This document shows positions 45,298-54,012 of a stretch of DNA of 64,000 bases, piece by piece (position 1 is the first letter of the stretch; each line of letters begins with the position of its first letter). This stretch comes from Lachnotalea glycerini. GTDB taxonomy: Bacteria; Bacillota; Clostridia; Lachnospirales; Lachnospiraceae. The stretch covers positions 248,001 through 312,000 of the forward strand of contig NZ_QICS01000002.1 in the NCBI RefSeq assembly GCF_003201285.1. Direction: 5' to 3'. A program made the position numbers and the translations under genes. The notes beneath the pieces were generated by a model that saw only the letters and a program-made list of their open reading frames with translations, searched no databases and was not told the origin of the DNA.

Positions 45298-45552
45298 ATG
45301 GAAAAGATTGAATTTAAGTTCGATGATGAAGTGGTTGAATTTTTTGTTATTGAGGAAACAAAGATTAATGGAATGAATTATATTCTAGTAACAGAACAAG
45401 AGGAAGGCGATGCAGAAGCCTTTATATTAAGAGATATATCTGATACAAAAGAGGAAGAAGCGATTTATGAAATTGTAGAAGATGATGAAGAATTAGAATG
45501 TGTTTCTAAAATTTTTTCGGAAATATTAGATGATATAGATTTAGAAAAATAG
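45298..45552 (+). CDS. DUF1292 family protein (YrzB-like)
   Basis: Acidic protein of 84 aa with the DUF1292 pattern: a beta-rich core (VEFFVIEETKINGMNYILV) and a very acidic C-terminus. The function is unknown. The ATG at 45298 is chosen because ATGGAGGAAA lies before it; the longer in-frame version from 45229 has no ribosome binding site and a Cys-rich N-terminus unlike the family. It lies in the conserved ireB-ruvX-DUF1292 order. Confidence 0.9.
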   Translation: MEKIEFKFDDEVVEFFVIEETKINGMNYILVTEQEEGDAEAFILRDISDTKEEEAIYEIVEDDEELECVSKIFSEILDDIDLEK

Positions 45553-45615
45553 GTGAATACAGCCAATGGCTGAAACATAAATTGCATTTTATTCTAGTTA
45601 TGAGAGGTGAAATTA

Positions 45616-46074
45616 ATGTCGGTTGATAAGGATAGATTTAAGGAATTACTTAGAAAAAATGGTTTGAAGATAACAAATCAAAGAGTTCGCGTCCTTGAAG
45701 TACTATCTAATTCTCCTGACAAACATTTAACTGCAGAAGAGATATACGAGTTAATTAAAGTGGACTATCCAGAGATAGGATTGGCTACTGTATATAGAAC
45801 AATACAGCTTTTATTAGAACTTAACTTAATTGATCGTATTAATTTGGATGACGGCTTTGTTCGATACGAAATAGGCAATCAGGATGATAATCCGGCAAAG
45901 CACCATCATCACCATTTGATATGTGTAAATTGTGGAAAGGTATTTTCCTTTGAAGATGATTTATTAGATGAGCTTGAAAAAAGAATCATGGATCATCTAT
46001 CATTTAAGGTACTCGATCATGAAGTGAAGCTCTATGGTAAGTGTAAAGATTGTTCTGCAAAAGAAAAAGAATAA
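45616..46074 (+). CDS. Fur-family metalloregulator
   Basis: 152-aa winged-helix repressor. The DNA-binding domain (about 1-80) includes KITNQRVRVLEVL and LATVYRTIQLL. The metal region has five consecutive His (near 96-100), HLICVNCGKVFSFEDD and a second Cys pair (CKDC). The Glu in FSFED, where PerR has the oxidisable-site Asp, favours an iron-sensing Fur over PerR. The ATG at 45616 follows GAGGTGA. It sits directly before rnj, and its regulon cannot be seen. Confidence 0.9.
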   Translation: MSVDKDRFKELLRKNGLKITNQRVRVLEVLSNSPDKHLTAEEIYELIKVDYPEIGLATVYRTIQLLLELNLIDRINLDDGFVRYEIGNQDDNPAKHHHHHLICVNCGKVFSFEDDLLDELEKRIMDHLSFKVLDHEVKLYGKCKDCSAKEKE

Positions 46075-46117
46075 GAATAATGTGCGGAAATAAGAAAGAA
46101 TAATGGAGGTAAATTTT

Positions 46118-47782
46118 TTGAAAAACATTAACAACTCAAAATTGAAAATCATTCCTTTAGGTGGATTAGAGCAAATAGGAATGAACATTACTGCCTTTGA
46201 ATTTGAAGACAGTATTATTGTTGTGGACTGCGGTTTGTCATTTCCGGAGGATGATATGCTAGGTATTGATTTAGTGATACCAGATGTAACTTATCTTAAG
46301 GATAATATAGACAAGGTAAAGGGCTTTGTCATAACCCACGGACATGAAGATCATATCGGTGCTTTACCATATGTTTTAAAGGATGTAAATATTCCTATCT
46401 ATGCAACTAAATTAACGATGGGAATTATAGAAAACAAATTAAAGGAACATAATCTTGTTAAGACTACAAGAAGAAAAGTCATTAAGCATGGTCAGTCAAT
46501 TAACTTAGGAGCTTTTCGAATTGAGTTTATTAAGACGAATCATAGTATTGCAGATGCTTCTGCTTTTGCAATCTATTCGCCTGCAGGAACCATAGTTCAT
46601 ACCGGAGACTTTAAGGTGGATTATACGCCAGTATTTGGTGATACAATCGATTTACAGCGTTTTGGCGAAATAGGTAAAAAAGGTGTACTGGCATTGATGT
46701 GTGACAGCACGAATGCGGAAAGACCAGGTTTTACCATGTCTGAAAGAACGGTAGGTAAAACTTTTGATAATATATTTGCAGATAATAAAAATTCAAGAAT
46801 TATAGTTGCTACTTTTGCGTCTAATGTAGACAGGGTGCAGCAAATTATCAATACTTCCTATAAATTTGGCCGTAAGGTTGTAGTTGAGGGAAGAAGTATG
46901 GTTAGTATTATCAGTATAGCAGCAGAGCTTGGCTATATTAATATTCCCGATAAGACGTTAATTGACATTGAACAATTGAAAAATTATCCGGATGAGCAAA
47001 CGGTACTGATAACAACTGGCAGTCAAGGAGAGTCTATGGCAGCACTTTCCAGAATGGCAGCTCATATACACAAAAAAGTAACGATTAAGCCAGGAGACAC
47101 TGTTATATTTAGCTCAAATCCGATACCGGGAAATGAAAAGGCGGTATCCAAAGTGATAAATGAATTATCAAGGACCGGAGCAAATGTCATTTTTCAGGAC
47201 GCCCATGTATCTGGACATGCCTGCCAGGAAGAAATAAAACTAATTTATTCTCTTGTGAGACCGAAGTATTCCATACCGGTACATGGTGAATACAGGCATT
47301 TGAAAGCACAGGCTGAAGTAGCTAATAATATTGGGATTCCAAAGGAGAATATATTTATATTACAATCAGGCGATGTGTTGGAAGTATGCGAGGAATCTGC
47401 AGAGGTGACAGGTAAAGTTCCGACAGGAGCTATTTTAGTGGATGGATTAGGCGTTGGAGATGTAGGTAATATTGTATTAAGAGATAGACAGCATCTGGCT
47501 GAGGATGGTATATTAATTGTAGTTCTAACACTAGAAAAGTATAGCAATCAAGTATTAGCAGGACCTGATATTGTTTCGAGAGGCTTTGTATATGTCAGAG
47601 AGTCAGAAAGCTTGATGGATGAGGCTAGACAGGTGGTTGGGGACGCACTTCAAAGCTGTCTGGATAAAAATATATCAGATTGGGGTAAAATTAAAAATAC
47701 AGTGAAAGATTCACTCAGTGATTATTTATGGAAAAAAACGAAAAGAAATCCAATGATTTTACCTATCATCATGGAAGTTTAG
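46118..47782 (+). CDS. rnj: Ribonuclease J
   Basis: Metallo-beta-lactamase/beta-CASP ribonuclease with 5'-exo and endo activity in mRNA decay and rRNA maturation. The 554-aa protein has the zinc motif THGHEDHIGALPYV (about 75-88), VHTGDFK, the beta-CASP insert and the SGHACQEEIK motif, with HGEYRHL near residue 390. The TTG at 46118 is the start: GGAGGT (46105-46110) lies 7 bases before it, and the ATG at 46103 is part of that site. Confidence 0.95.
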   Translation: MKNINNSKLKIIPLGGLEQIGMNITAFEFEDSIIVVDCGLSFPEDDMLGIDLVIPDVTYLKDNIDKVKGFVITHGHEDHIGALPYVLKDVNIPIYATKLTMGIIENKLKEHNLVKTTRRKVIKHGQSINLGAFRIEFIKTNHSIADASAFAIYSPAGTIVHTGDFKVDYTPVFGDTIDLQRFGEIGKKGVLALMCDSTNAERPGFTMSERTVGKTFDNIFADNKNSRIIVATFASNVDRVQQIINTSYKFGRKVVVEGRSMVSIISIAAELGYINIPDKTLIDIEQLKNYPDEQTVLITTGSQGESMAALSRMAAHIHKKVTIKPGDTVIFSSNPIPGNEKAVSKVINELSRTGANVIFQDAHVSGHACQEEIKLIYSLVRPKYSIPVHGEYRHLKAQAEVANNIGIPKENIFILQSGDVLEVCEESAEVTGKVPTGAILVDGLGVGDVGNIVLRDRQHLAEDGILIVVLTLEKYSNQVLAGPDIVSRGFVYVRESESLMDEARQVVGDALQSCLDKNISDWGKIKNTVKDSLSDYLWKKTKRNPMILPIIMEV

Positions 47783-47791
47783 GTGATTGAA

Positions 47792-48127
47792 ATGAGTAGT
47801 GTTTGGCAATGTACAGAGAGCCTGACAGAAGCAATTGCTCAAAGTGAAGAATATAAAGCGTATAATGAAGCCAGGGAAATCATTAGCAGCAATGTTGAAT
47901 TAAGCATAAAATTGAATGAATACAGACTTCGAAGTTTTCATTTGCAAAATAGTGCAAGCAGTGAGGAATACCTTGACGAGCTTGATTTACTGGAACTTGA
48001 ATATGTCCAGTTGAAAAAAGATCCGAAAGTGATAGCTTTCTTAGCAACTGAACTTAGGTTATGCAGAATGATACAAGAAATTAATACAGCGATAGCAAAG
48101 CTTATAGATTTGGAGTTAAAGCTTTGA
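47792..48127 (+). CDS. YlbF/YmcA family protein
   Basis: All-helical protein of 111 aa with the YlbF/YmcA pattern (ESLTEAIAQSEEYKAYNEAR, then a coiled coil and a hydrophobic C-terminal helix). In Bacillus the family forms the Ric complex with YaaT and affects RNase Y, sporulation and competence. AGGTGAT lies before the ATG at 47792 and overlaps the rnj stop, so the two genes are co-transcribed and a link to RNA decay is plausible. Confidence 0.85.
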   Translation: MSSVWQCTESLTEAIAQSEEYKAYNEAREIISSNVELSIKLNEYRLRSFHLQNSASSEEYLDELDLLELEYVQLKKDPKVIAFLATELRLCRMIQEINTAIAKLIDLELKL

Positions 48128-48152
48128 TTCGTTGGAGATAGGTGGTGGAAGG

Positions 48153-48551
48153 ATGAGTGCAAAAAAACTAGCAGCAACAGTTATTAATGTATCGTTGGAA
48201 ATAATTTTTGCAGCATTAGCCATTATTATTATTTATAATTGTGGAATAAAAGCATATTCATTTGGATTTTCTATCTTTGCAGATCAGGCCATAGCTTCTG
48301 ATCCAGGAAGAGATGTTAATGTATCAATAGATGCGGATATGTCGACTTATGAAATTGGTCAGCTATTGGAAGAAAAAGGCTTAATTAAGGATGCTAAGCT
48401 ATTTTATGTGCAAATGAAGCTTATGGCGGTAAGTGACGAGGTTAAGACGGGAAGATATACCCTGAATACCTCTATGTCTGCAGAGGATATGATAAACACC
48501 ATAACGACGGATGAACAGGAAACGCAGCAAACAGAACAAGAAGAGGAGTAG
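48153..48551 (+). CDS. Short MltG/YceG-like membrane protein without the catalytic domain
   Basis: 132-aa protein with one membrane segment (about 8-35, AATVINVSLEIIFAALAIII) and an external part resembling the LysM-like N-terminal domain of MltG (SIDADMSTYEIGQLLEEKGL, then FYVQMKL and GRYTLNTSMSAEDMINTI). It stops, in an acidic Gln/Glu tail, where the lytic transglycosylase domain with the catalytic Glu should begin. It sits at the position of Bacillus yrrL (mltG), directly before trmR. It may bind glycans or partner a division complex, but should not cut peptidoglycan. GGAAGG lies before the ATG. Confidence 0.78.
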   Translation: MSAKKLAATVINVSLEIIFAALAIIIIYNCGIKAYSFGFSIFADQAIASDPGRDVNVSIDADMSTYEIGQLLEEKGLIKDAKLFYVQMKLMAVSDEVKTGRYTLNTSMSAEDMINTITTDEQETQQTEQEEE

Positions 48552-48554
48552 TTT

Positions 48555-49202
48555 GTGATAGTAGATGACAGAATGAAAGCGTATATTAATTCACTAGACT
48601 CAGGAAATACGCCTTTGTTGGATAGGATAGAAGAGGAAGCGCTTGAAGAATTTATCCCAATTATTCGGAAAGAAACACAAAATCTTCTTAAAGTATTACT
48701 AAAGATCAAGCAGCCACTCAATATTTTAGAAGTTGGTACTGCAATTGGTTTTTCAGCTATTTTGATGGGAGAATACTCAAGTAAAGCTTGTAAAATTACG
48801 ACTATTGAGAAGTATCACAAAAGGATTCCTATTGCAAAAGCTAATTTTATTCGTGCAAATATGCAGGATAAGATAAAATTATTAGAAGGTGATGCCTTAG
48901 AAATTATGTCGTCTTTGAATGAGCAATATGACTTTATCTTTATGGATGCGGCAAAGGCACAGTATATTAACTTTTTACCTCAGATAAGACGACTTTTGAT
49001 AGATGATGGCGTTTTGATATCTGACAACGTAATGCAGGATGGAGATATTGTAGAATCACGCTATGCCGTGATAAGAAGAAATAGAACCATTCATAGTAGA
49101 ATGCGTGATTATTTATATGAGCTTACGCATGCGAGAGATTTTATAACAACCGTTTTACCGATTGGAGACGGAGTAACTATAAGTGTGTTTAAAAGAAAGT
49201 AG
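48555..49202 (+). CDS. trmR: tRNA 5-hydroxyuridine methyltransferase (TrmR-like O-methyltransferase)
   Basis: Class I SAM methyltransferase of the YrrM type, 215 aa, that makes 5-methoxyuridine at tRNA wobble position 34 from 5-hydroxyuridine. It has the SAM motif NILEVGTAIGFSAILM (about 53-68), IFMDAAKAQYINFLP (the metal/SAM region) and the ISDNVMQDG motif. The start is GTG at 48555 with AAGAGGAG 6 bases before it. The next gene is the probable hydroxylase, as in Bacillus yrrM-yrrN. Confidence 0.88.
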   Translation: MIVDDRMKAYINSLDSGNTPLLDRIEEEALEEFIPIIRKETQNLLKVLLKIKQPLNILEVGTAIGFSAILMGEYSSKACKITTIEKYHKRIPIAKANFIRANMQDKIKLLEGDALEIMSSLNEQYDFIFMDAAKAQYINFLPQIRRLLIDDGVLISDNVMQDGDIVESRYAVIRRNRTIHSRMRDYLYELTHARDFITTVLPIGDGVTISVFKRK

Positions 49203-49213
49203 TAGGAAGAACT

Positions 49214-50440
49214 ATGAAATATCCAGAATTATTAGTGCCGGCCAGTAGCCTAGAAGTATTGAAAATTGCGGTTAAGTTTGGTGCAGATGCAGTGTATATA
49301 GGCGGTGAAGCATTTGGACTTAGAGCAAAGGCGAAGAACTTTTCTATGGAGGATATGAAAGACGGAATTGAGTTTGCTCATGCTCACAACGTTAAGGTAT
49401 ATGTTACTGCAAATATTATAGCTCATAATGCAGATTTGAAAGGAGTAGAAGAATACTTTAAAGAACTGCAAAAGTTGAAACCGGATGCATTGATTATATC
49501 AGATCCAGGTATTTTCACCATTGCAAAAGAGGTATTAGAGGATATTGAAATTCATATCAGCACGCAGGCTAATAATACAAATTACAGAACATATCAATTC
49601 TGGCATAAGCTTGGAGCGAAACGCGTAGTAAGTGCAAGAGAGTTGTCACTTCAAGAAATTAAAGAAATTCGTGCTAATATACCCAGAGATTTGGAAATAG
49701 AGAGCTTTATACATGGCGCAATGTGTATATCCTATTCAGGAAGATGTCTGCTGAGCAATTTCTTTACCGGACGTGATGCAAATCAGGGAGCATGCACACA
49801 TCCATGCAGGTGGAAATATGCAGTTGTTGAGGAAAAACGTCCCGGTGAATATTTTCCGGTGTATGAAAATGATAGAGGAACCTATATTTTTAATTCAAAA
49901 GATTTGTGTATGATAGAGCACATTCCGGAAGTTTTGGATGCTGGAATTGACAGCTTGAAAATTGAAGGCCGAATGAAGACGGCATTATATGTGGCAACCG
50001 TTGCAAGAACCTATAGAAGAGCAATAAATGACTACTTGGAATCTCCTGAAAAATACAAAGAAAATCTTTCTTGGTATATGCAGGAGATAGGAAAGTGTAC
50101 TTATCGAAAATTTACAACAGGTTTTTTCTTTGAAAAACCAAATGAAGAAACGCAGATTTATGATAATAATGTTTATATCAAGGAATATACGTATCTTGGA
50201 ATTGTCGGAGAGCAAAATAAGGAAGGGCTATACCAAATAGAGCAGAGAAATAAATTTAGTGTAGGTCAGACAATAGAAGTAATGAAGCCAAAAGGAGATA
50301 ACATTAAAGTAGTCGTAAAACGTATTGTAGATGAGAAAGGTACCGATATGGAAAGCGCGCCACATCCTAAGCAGGTACTATTTATAGATTTGGGTATTGA
50401 TTTAGAAAAGTACGATATACTAAGAGTGAAAGAAGATTAA
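49214..50440 (+). CDS. U32-family tRNA hydroxylation protein (TrhP-like)
   Basis: 408-aa protein once called peptidase U32. The family is now linked to prephenate-dependent hydroxylation of tRNA U34, which supplies the substrate of TrmR. It has the N-terminal TIM-like domain (ELLVPASSLEVLKIAVKFGA), the U32 signature GRCLLSNFFTGRDANQGACT, Cys residues for an Fe-S site (C in AMCISYSGRC, GACTHPCRW) and the SLKIEGRMKT motif. AGTAGGAAG lies before the ATG, 11 bases after trmR. Only one copy is present here, against two in Bacillus. Confidence 0.88.
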   Translation: MKYPELLVPASSLEVLKIAVKFGADAVYIGGEAFGLRAKAKNFSMEDMKDGIEFAHAHNVKVYVTANIIAHNADLKGVEEYFKELQKLKPDALIISDPGIFTIAKEVLEDIEIHISTQANNTNYRTYQFWHKLGAKRVVSARELSLQEIKEIRANIPRDLEIESFIHGAMCISYSGRCLLSNFFTGRDANQGACTHPCRWKYAVVEEKRPGEYFPVYENDRGTYIFNSKDLCMIEHIPEVLDAGIDSLKIEGRMKTALYVATVARTYRRAINDYLESPEKYKENLSWYMQEIGKCTYRKFTTGFFFEKPNEETQIYDNNVYIKEYTYLGIVGEQNKEGLYQIEQRNKFSVGQTIEVMKPKGDNIKVVVKRIVDEKGTDMESAPHPKQVLFIDLGIDLEKYDILRVKED

Positions 50441-50455
50441 GAACAACAAGAAAAG

Positions 50456-50532
50456 GCAAGGAAAAGTGATTGCACATAAGCTATGATAAAATATTGTGCA
50501 GGTTAGCTTTTCCTTGCTTATTCTTCTTTTTT
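50456..50532 (+). terminator. Terminator after the U32 gene
   Basis: 11-bp stem GCAAGGAAAAG (50456-50466) with CTTTTCCTTGC (50507-50517), with an inner TGCAC/GTGCA stem (50471-50475, 50496-50500), then TTATTCTTCTTTTTT. Confidence 0.82.
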
Positions 50533-50597
50533 GTGGAAAGGCACAAAGTGTGAGAATGAAACATAGAATATAACAAATAGTGCTCGAGGTGCTTCAG

Positions 50598-51236
50598 TTG
50601 AGAACCTTTCCCATGCCATTAAACGCGGATGAAGAAAAACAGTATTTGGAAAGAGTCAAGGAAGGGGACATAGAGGCAAGAAATATTCTTATTGAGAGAA
50701 ATTTACGTCTAGTTGCACATATTGTTAAAAAGTATAGCTTTATGGAAGAAGATATTGAAGATATGATCTCAATCGGTACTATAGGGCTAATAAAAGCTGT
50801 GTCGACCTTTGATAGCACGAAAGGTAACAGACTTGCCACATATGCTGCACGCTGCATTGATAATGAGCTCTTAATGCTTTTAAGAACAAAGAAAAAAACA
50901 GCCAAGGATGTTTCACTATATGAACCTATAGGAACTAGTAAAGAAGGAGATGAAATTAATCTCTTAGATGTGGTGGAAGGTAATTCGATTAGTATTTCAG
51001 ACGAGGTGGATTTAAAGCAGGATATTGAAATTTTATATAAAGTAATCGAGAATTGTTTGAAGCCAAGGGAAAAATTAGTCATTGAATTAAGGTATGGTTT
51101 ACACAATAGTAAAGATTATACACAGCATGAAATAGCTAATTATTTAGGAATATCCCGTTCATATGTATCAAGAATTGAAAAAAATGCTCTCAATCAAATA
51201 AAAAAAGCTTTTGAAAAATACAATTATATGCTATGA
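50598..51236 (+). CDS. sigK: Sporulation sigma factor SigK, without pro-sequence
   Basis: Late mother-cell sigma factor, 212 aa. Region 2 is intact (NLRLVAHIVKKYSFMEEDIE, LISIGTIGLIKAVSTFDSTK-like core, YAARCIDNELLM) and region 4 has TQHEIANYLGISRSYVSRIE. The TTG at 50598 is the start since GAGGTG (50586-50591) lies 6 bases before it; the GTG at 50580 would put the ribosome binding site inside the gene. The protein then begins MRTFPMPLNADEEKQYL, where Bacillus pro-SigK has some 20 extra residues that are cleaved off. The gene is continuous, with no skin-like element. Confidence 0.9.
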   Translation: MRTFPMPLNADEEKQYLERVKEGDIEARNILIERNLRLVAHIVKKYSFMEEDIEDMISIGTIGLIKAVSTFDSTKGNRLATYAARCIDNELLMLLRTKKKTAKDVSLYEPIGTSKEGDEINLLDVVEGNSISISDEVDLKQDIEILYKVIENCLKPREKLVIELRYGLHNSKDYTQHEIANYLGISRSYVSRIEKNALNQIKKAFEKYNYML

Positions 51237-51250
51237 TGCATATATAATTT

Positions 51251-51267
51251 AAAACCATCTTGGTTTT
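51251..51267 (+). terminator. Small hairpin after sigK
   Basis: AAAACCA (51251-51257) pairs with TGGTTTT (51261-51267) around a 3-base loop. The stem is short, so it is a weak terminator at best. Confidence 0.4.
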
Positions 51268-51335
51268 ATGTCCAGAGTGTGGCAGTTCGTCACATAATTC
51301 CAAATATACAATTGAATAAGAGAGGAGAGTACAAA

Positions 51336-52871
51336 ATGTTTAGCACGGTTTTGTCCGCTTGTATTACAGGTATAGACAGTAATTTAGTATGCGTAGAGGC
51401 AGATGTCAGTAATGGTATGCCTATGTTTGAAATGGTAGGTTATTTATCAGGAGAGGTAAAAGAAGCAAAAGAGAGAGTGAGGGCGGCCATCAGAAATTCA
51501 GGAATCAGTATGCCGCCTAAAAGAATTACAGTTAACTTATCCCCGGCTGATTTAAGAAAGGCGGGGTCTTTGTTTGATTTGCCAATAGCAGCCGCCTTAT
51601 TGGCGGCACTGGATATCATAGATAAAGAAAATCTGAAAGAAACGTTAATTGTAGGAGAGCTGAGTTTGAATGGAGAAATCAGACCAGTAAAGGGGGTACT
51701 TCCTATGGCAATGGCTGTAGATTCTTATCAATGCAGGCGCTTTGTTTTACCAAAGGCAAATGCAAAAGAGGCGGCAGTCATTAATGGTATTGAAGTAATA
51801 GGAGTTGAAACGTTAAAAGAATTTATTCAGTTTATGAAGAACCAGATTCAAATAGATAAAGAAGCTATTAATATAGAAGAAATATTTTTTAATTATACGA
51901 ATGAATTTAAAATTGATTTTTCAGAAGTAAATGGTCAAATATTGGCTAAAAGAGCAATAGAAATAGCATCAGCAGGATTGCACAATATTTTATTAATTGG
52001 TCCGCCTGGTTCTGGTAAAACGATGCTGGCAAAACGTATTCCAACAATTCTTCCACCAATTTCAATACCGGAAAGCTTAGAAATTACTAAAATCTGTAGT
52101 ATCTCAGGTAATCTAAATCAAGAATTTCCACTTATATCAAATCGTCCCTTTCGTAATCCACACCACACAATTACCAAAACGGCTTTAATAGGAGGCAGCG
52201 CAGCTATTAAGCCAGGAGAAGTCAGTCTTTCCCACAGAGGAGTCTTATTTCTGGATGAACTGCCTGAGTTTAATAGAGCCGTTTTAGAGAGTATAAGACA
52301 GCCATTAGAAGACAGAGCAGTTAATATTTCAAGAGCTACTGCAAGCTATCGATTTCCATCAGATTTCATGCTTGTTGCGGCAATGAATCCATGTGCATGT
52401 GGCTATTATCCAGATTTAAATAAATGTCATTGTTCAGAAAATCAAGTTCAAAGATATCTTAATCGCATCAGCGGACCGTTGTTAGATCGAATTGATTTAT
52501 GCGTTGAACTTGGACAGATGAAGTATGAGGAAATGCTGCCAAGGAATGAAAATGAAAGTTCTAAAGTAATACAGGAAAGAGTTATAAAGGCACATAAAAT
52601 ACAAGAAAGACGTTATCAAAAAAGTGATATATTTTTTAACTCTGATCTTACAGGAACACAAATAGCAAAATATTGTAAGCTTTCAAAGGAAATTCAAAAG
52701 TACATAGAAACAGTTTTTGATAAAATGGATATAAGTGCTCGCGTGTATCATAGAATATTAAAAGTGGCAAGAACGATAGCAGATTTAGAAGGGGCTGAAA
52801 ATATAGAAAAGATTCATATCAGTGAAGCAATATGTTTTAAGACGCTAGATAAAAAGTATTGGAAAAGATAG
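51336..52871 (+). CDS. YifB/ComM-family Mg-chelatase-like AAA ATPase
   Basis: 511-aa hexameric AAA+ protein, related to ComM, which acts as a branch-migration helicase in natural transformation. It has an N-terminal Lon-like domain (about 1-165, VCVEADVSNGMPMFEMVGYL), Walker A LIGPPGSGKTMLAKRIP (about 227-243), Walker B VLFLDELPEF and a Cys-rich NPCACGYYPDLNKCHC insert. The ATG at 51336 follows AGAGGAGAG; a longer frame from 51279 lacks a ribosome binding site. dprA follows after 20 bases, which supports a DNA-uptake role. Confidence 0.9.
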   Translation: MFSTVLSACITGIDSNLVCVEADVSNGMPMFEMVGYLSGEVKEAKERVRAAIRNSGISMPPKRITVNLSPADLRKAGSLFDLPIAAALLAALDIIDKENLKETLIVGELSLNGEIRPVKGVLPMAMAVDSYQCRRFVLPKANAKEAAVINGIEVIGVETLKEFIQFMKNQIQIDKEAINIEEIFFNYTNEFKIDFSEVNGQILAKRAIEIASAGLHNILLIGPPGSGKTMLAKRIPTILPPISIPESLEITKICSISGNLNQEFPLISNRPFRNPHHTITKTALIGGSAAIKPGEVSLSHRGVLFLDELPEFNRAVLESIRQPLEDRAVNISRATASYRFPSDFMLVAAMNPCACGYYPDLNKCHCSENQVQRYLNRISGPLLDRIDLCVELGQMKYEEMLPRNENESSKVIQERVIKAHKIQERRYQKSDIFFNSDLTGTQIAKYCKLSKEIQKYIETVFDKMDISARVYHRILKVARTIADLEGAENIEKIHISEAICFKTLDKKYWKR

Positions 52872-52891
52872 TTAAAACAAAAGGAGAAATT

Positions 52892-53992
52892 ATGACAGAG
52901 GAAGAAAGCTGGTTTTGGATATGCTCGATTCAAGGATTGTATCGCAATAAAATAAAAAATTTAATACAATACTATCATTCGCCAAAGAATGTATATAGTA
53001 TGTCAGATTCACAAATAAAAAAGATAAGTTTACTTACAGAGAAAGAAAAAAACAGCATAATAGTAAGTAAGCATCCTGGGGAACTCAAGATTAAATTTGA
53101 TAAGCTCAAAGAAGCAAATATTGAATTTATTAGTTGTATGAGTTCAAAATTCCCTAGAAAATTAGCAGAAATACCGGATGCCCCTTGTTGTTTGTATGTA
53201 AAGGGTAAAATTCCGGAAGAAAAGCCATCCGTAGCCATTATTGGAGCCAGAAATTGCAGTAATTATGGAAAAGAAATTGCAATTGAATATGCGAAAGAGT
53301 TAGCGGCAAACGGTGTTCAAATTATAAGCGGATTAGCAAGGGGAATTGATAGTTATGGACATGAGGGAGCGCTGACAGCGAATGGACAAACATTTGCAGT
53401 GCTGGGGTGCGGAGTAAATATTTGTTATCCAAAGGAAAATTATCCATTGTATGTTAATATATTAAAAAGTGGGGGCGTCATTTCGGAATATCCCATGAAT
53501 ACACAACCTCGTTCCATGCTATTTCCTGAAAGAAATAGAATTATAAGTGGATTAGCAGATATAATAATAGTGGTAGAAGCAAGGCATAGAAGTGGTTCAC
53601 TCATTACATCTGATCTTGCTTTAGAACAAGGAAAAGACATATTTGCGGTACCAGGACGTATCACAGATAGCTTAAGCAGCGGCTGTAACAGATTGATAAG
53701 TCAAGGTGCAGCAATTGTAAATTCACCAAAAGAAATTATGGATGAATTGGGGGTAAAATATGTTCAAAATAAAAAGTTATTAAAAAAATGCAATAATTTA
53801 CTTGAAAGAAAAGAAAATATGGTGTATAGTTGTCTAGATTTACAACCCAAAAGTCTGGAAGAAATTTTAAGCAATGTCGATTTGAAAAATTCAGAGATTA
53901 TGGTTACATTAGTGGACTTAGAGTTAAAGGGGTTAATAAAAGAAACATCGAAAAATTATTATGTGAGAATAAATATTGAAAACCATAAGTAA
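52892..53992 (+). CDS. dprA: DNA-processing protein DprA
   Basis: Loads RecA on incoming single-stranded DNA. The 366-aa protein has a SAM-like N-terminal helical part (about 1-70), the Rossmann core with PSVAIIGARNCSNYGKEIA, GLARGIDSYGHEGAL and YPMNTQPRSMLFPERNRIIS (about 100-295), and a winged-helix C-terminus (about 305-366). The ATG at 52892 has AAAAGGAG before it; an upstream start would overlap the previous gene. topA begins 20 bases after the stop. Confidence 0.93.
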   Translation: MTEEESWFWICSIQGLYRNKIKNLIQYYHSPKNVYSMSDSQIKKISLLTEKEKNSIIVSKHPGELKIKFDKLKEANIEFISCMSSKFPRKLAEIPDAPCCLYVKGKIPEEKPSVAIIGARNCSNYGKEIAIEYAKELAANGVQIISGLARGIDSYGHEGALTANGQTFAVLGCGVNICYPKENYPLYVNILKSGGVISEYPMNTQPRSMLFPERNRIISGLADIIIVVEARHRSGSLITSDLALEQGKDIFAVPGRITDSLSSGCNRLISQGAAIVNSPKEIMDELGVKYVQNKKLLKKCNNLLERKENMVYSCLDLQPKSLEEILSNVDLKNSEIMVTLVDLELKGLIKETSKNYYVRINIENHK

Positions 53993-54012
53993 GCTAATGG
54001 AGGAAGTATATT

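Noticed and set aside
45616-46074. PerR peroxide sensor
   Set aside because: The position equivalent to the PerR Asp is a Glu (FSFED), which favours Fur.
50594-51106. 170-codon minus-strand frame inside sigK
   Set aside because: Shadow of a well-conserved sigma factor; the Ser-rich translation is typical of an antisense frame.
51279-51335. N-terminal extension of the ComM-like gene
   Set aside because: No ribosome binding site upstream and the ATG at 51336 gives the usual family N-terminus.
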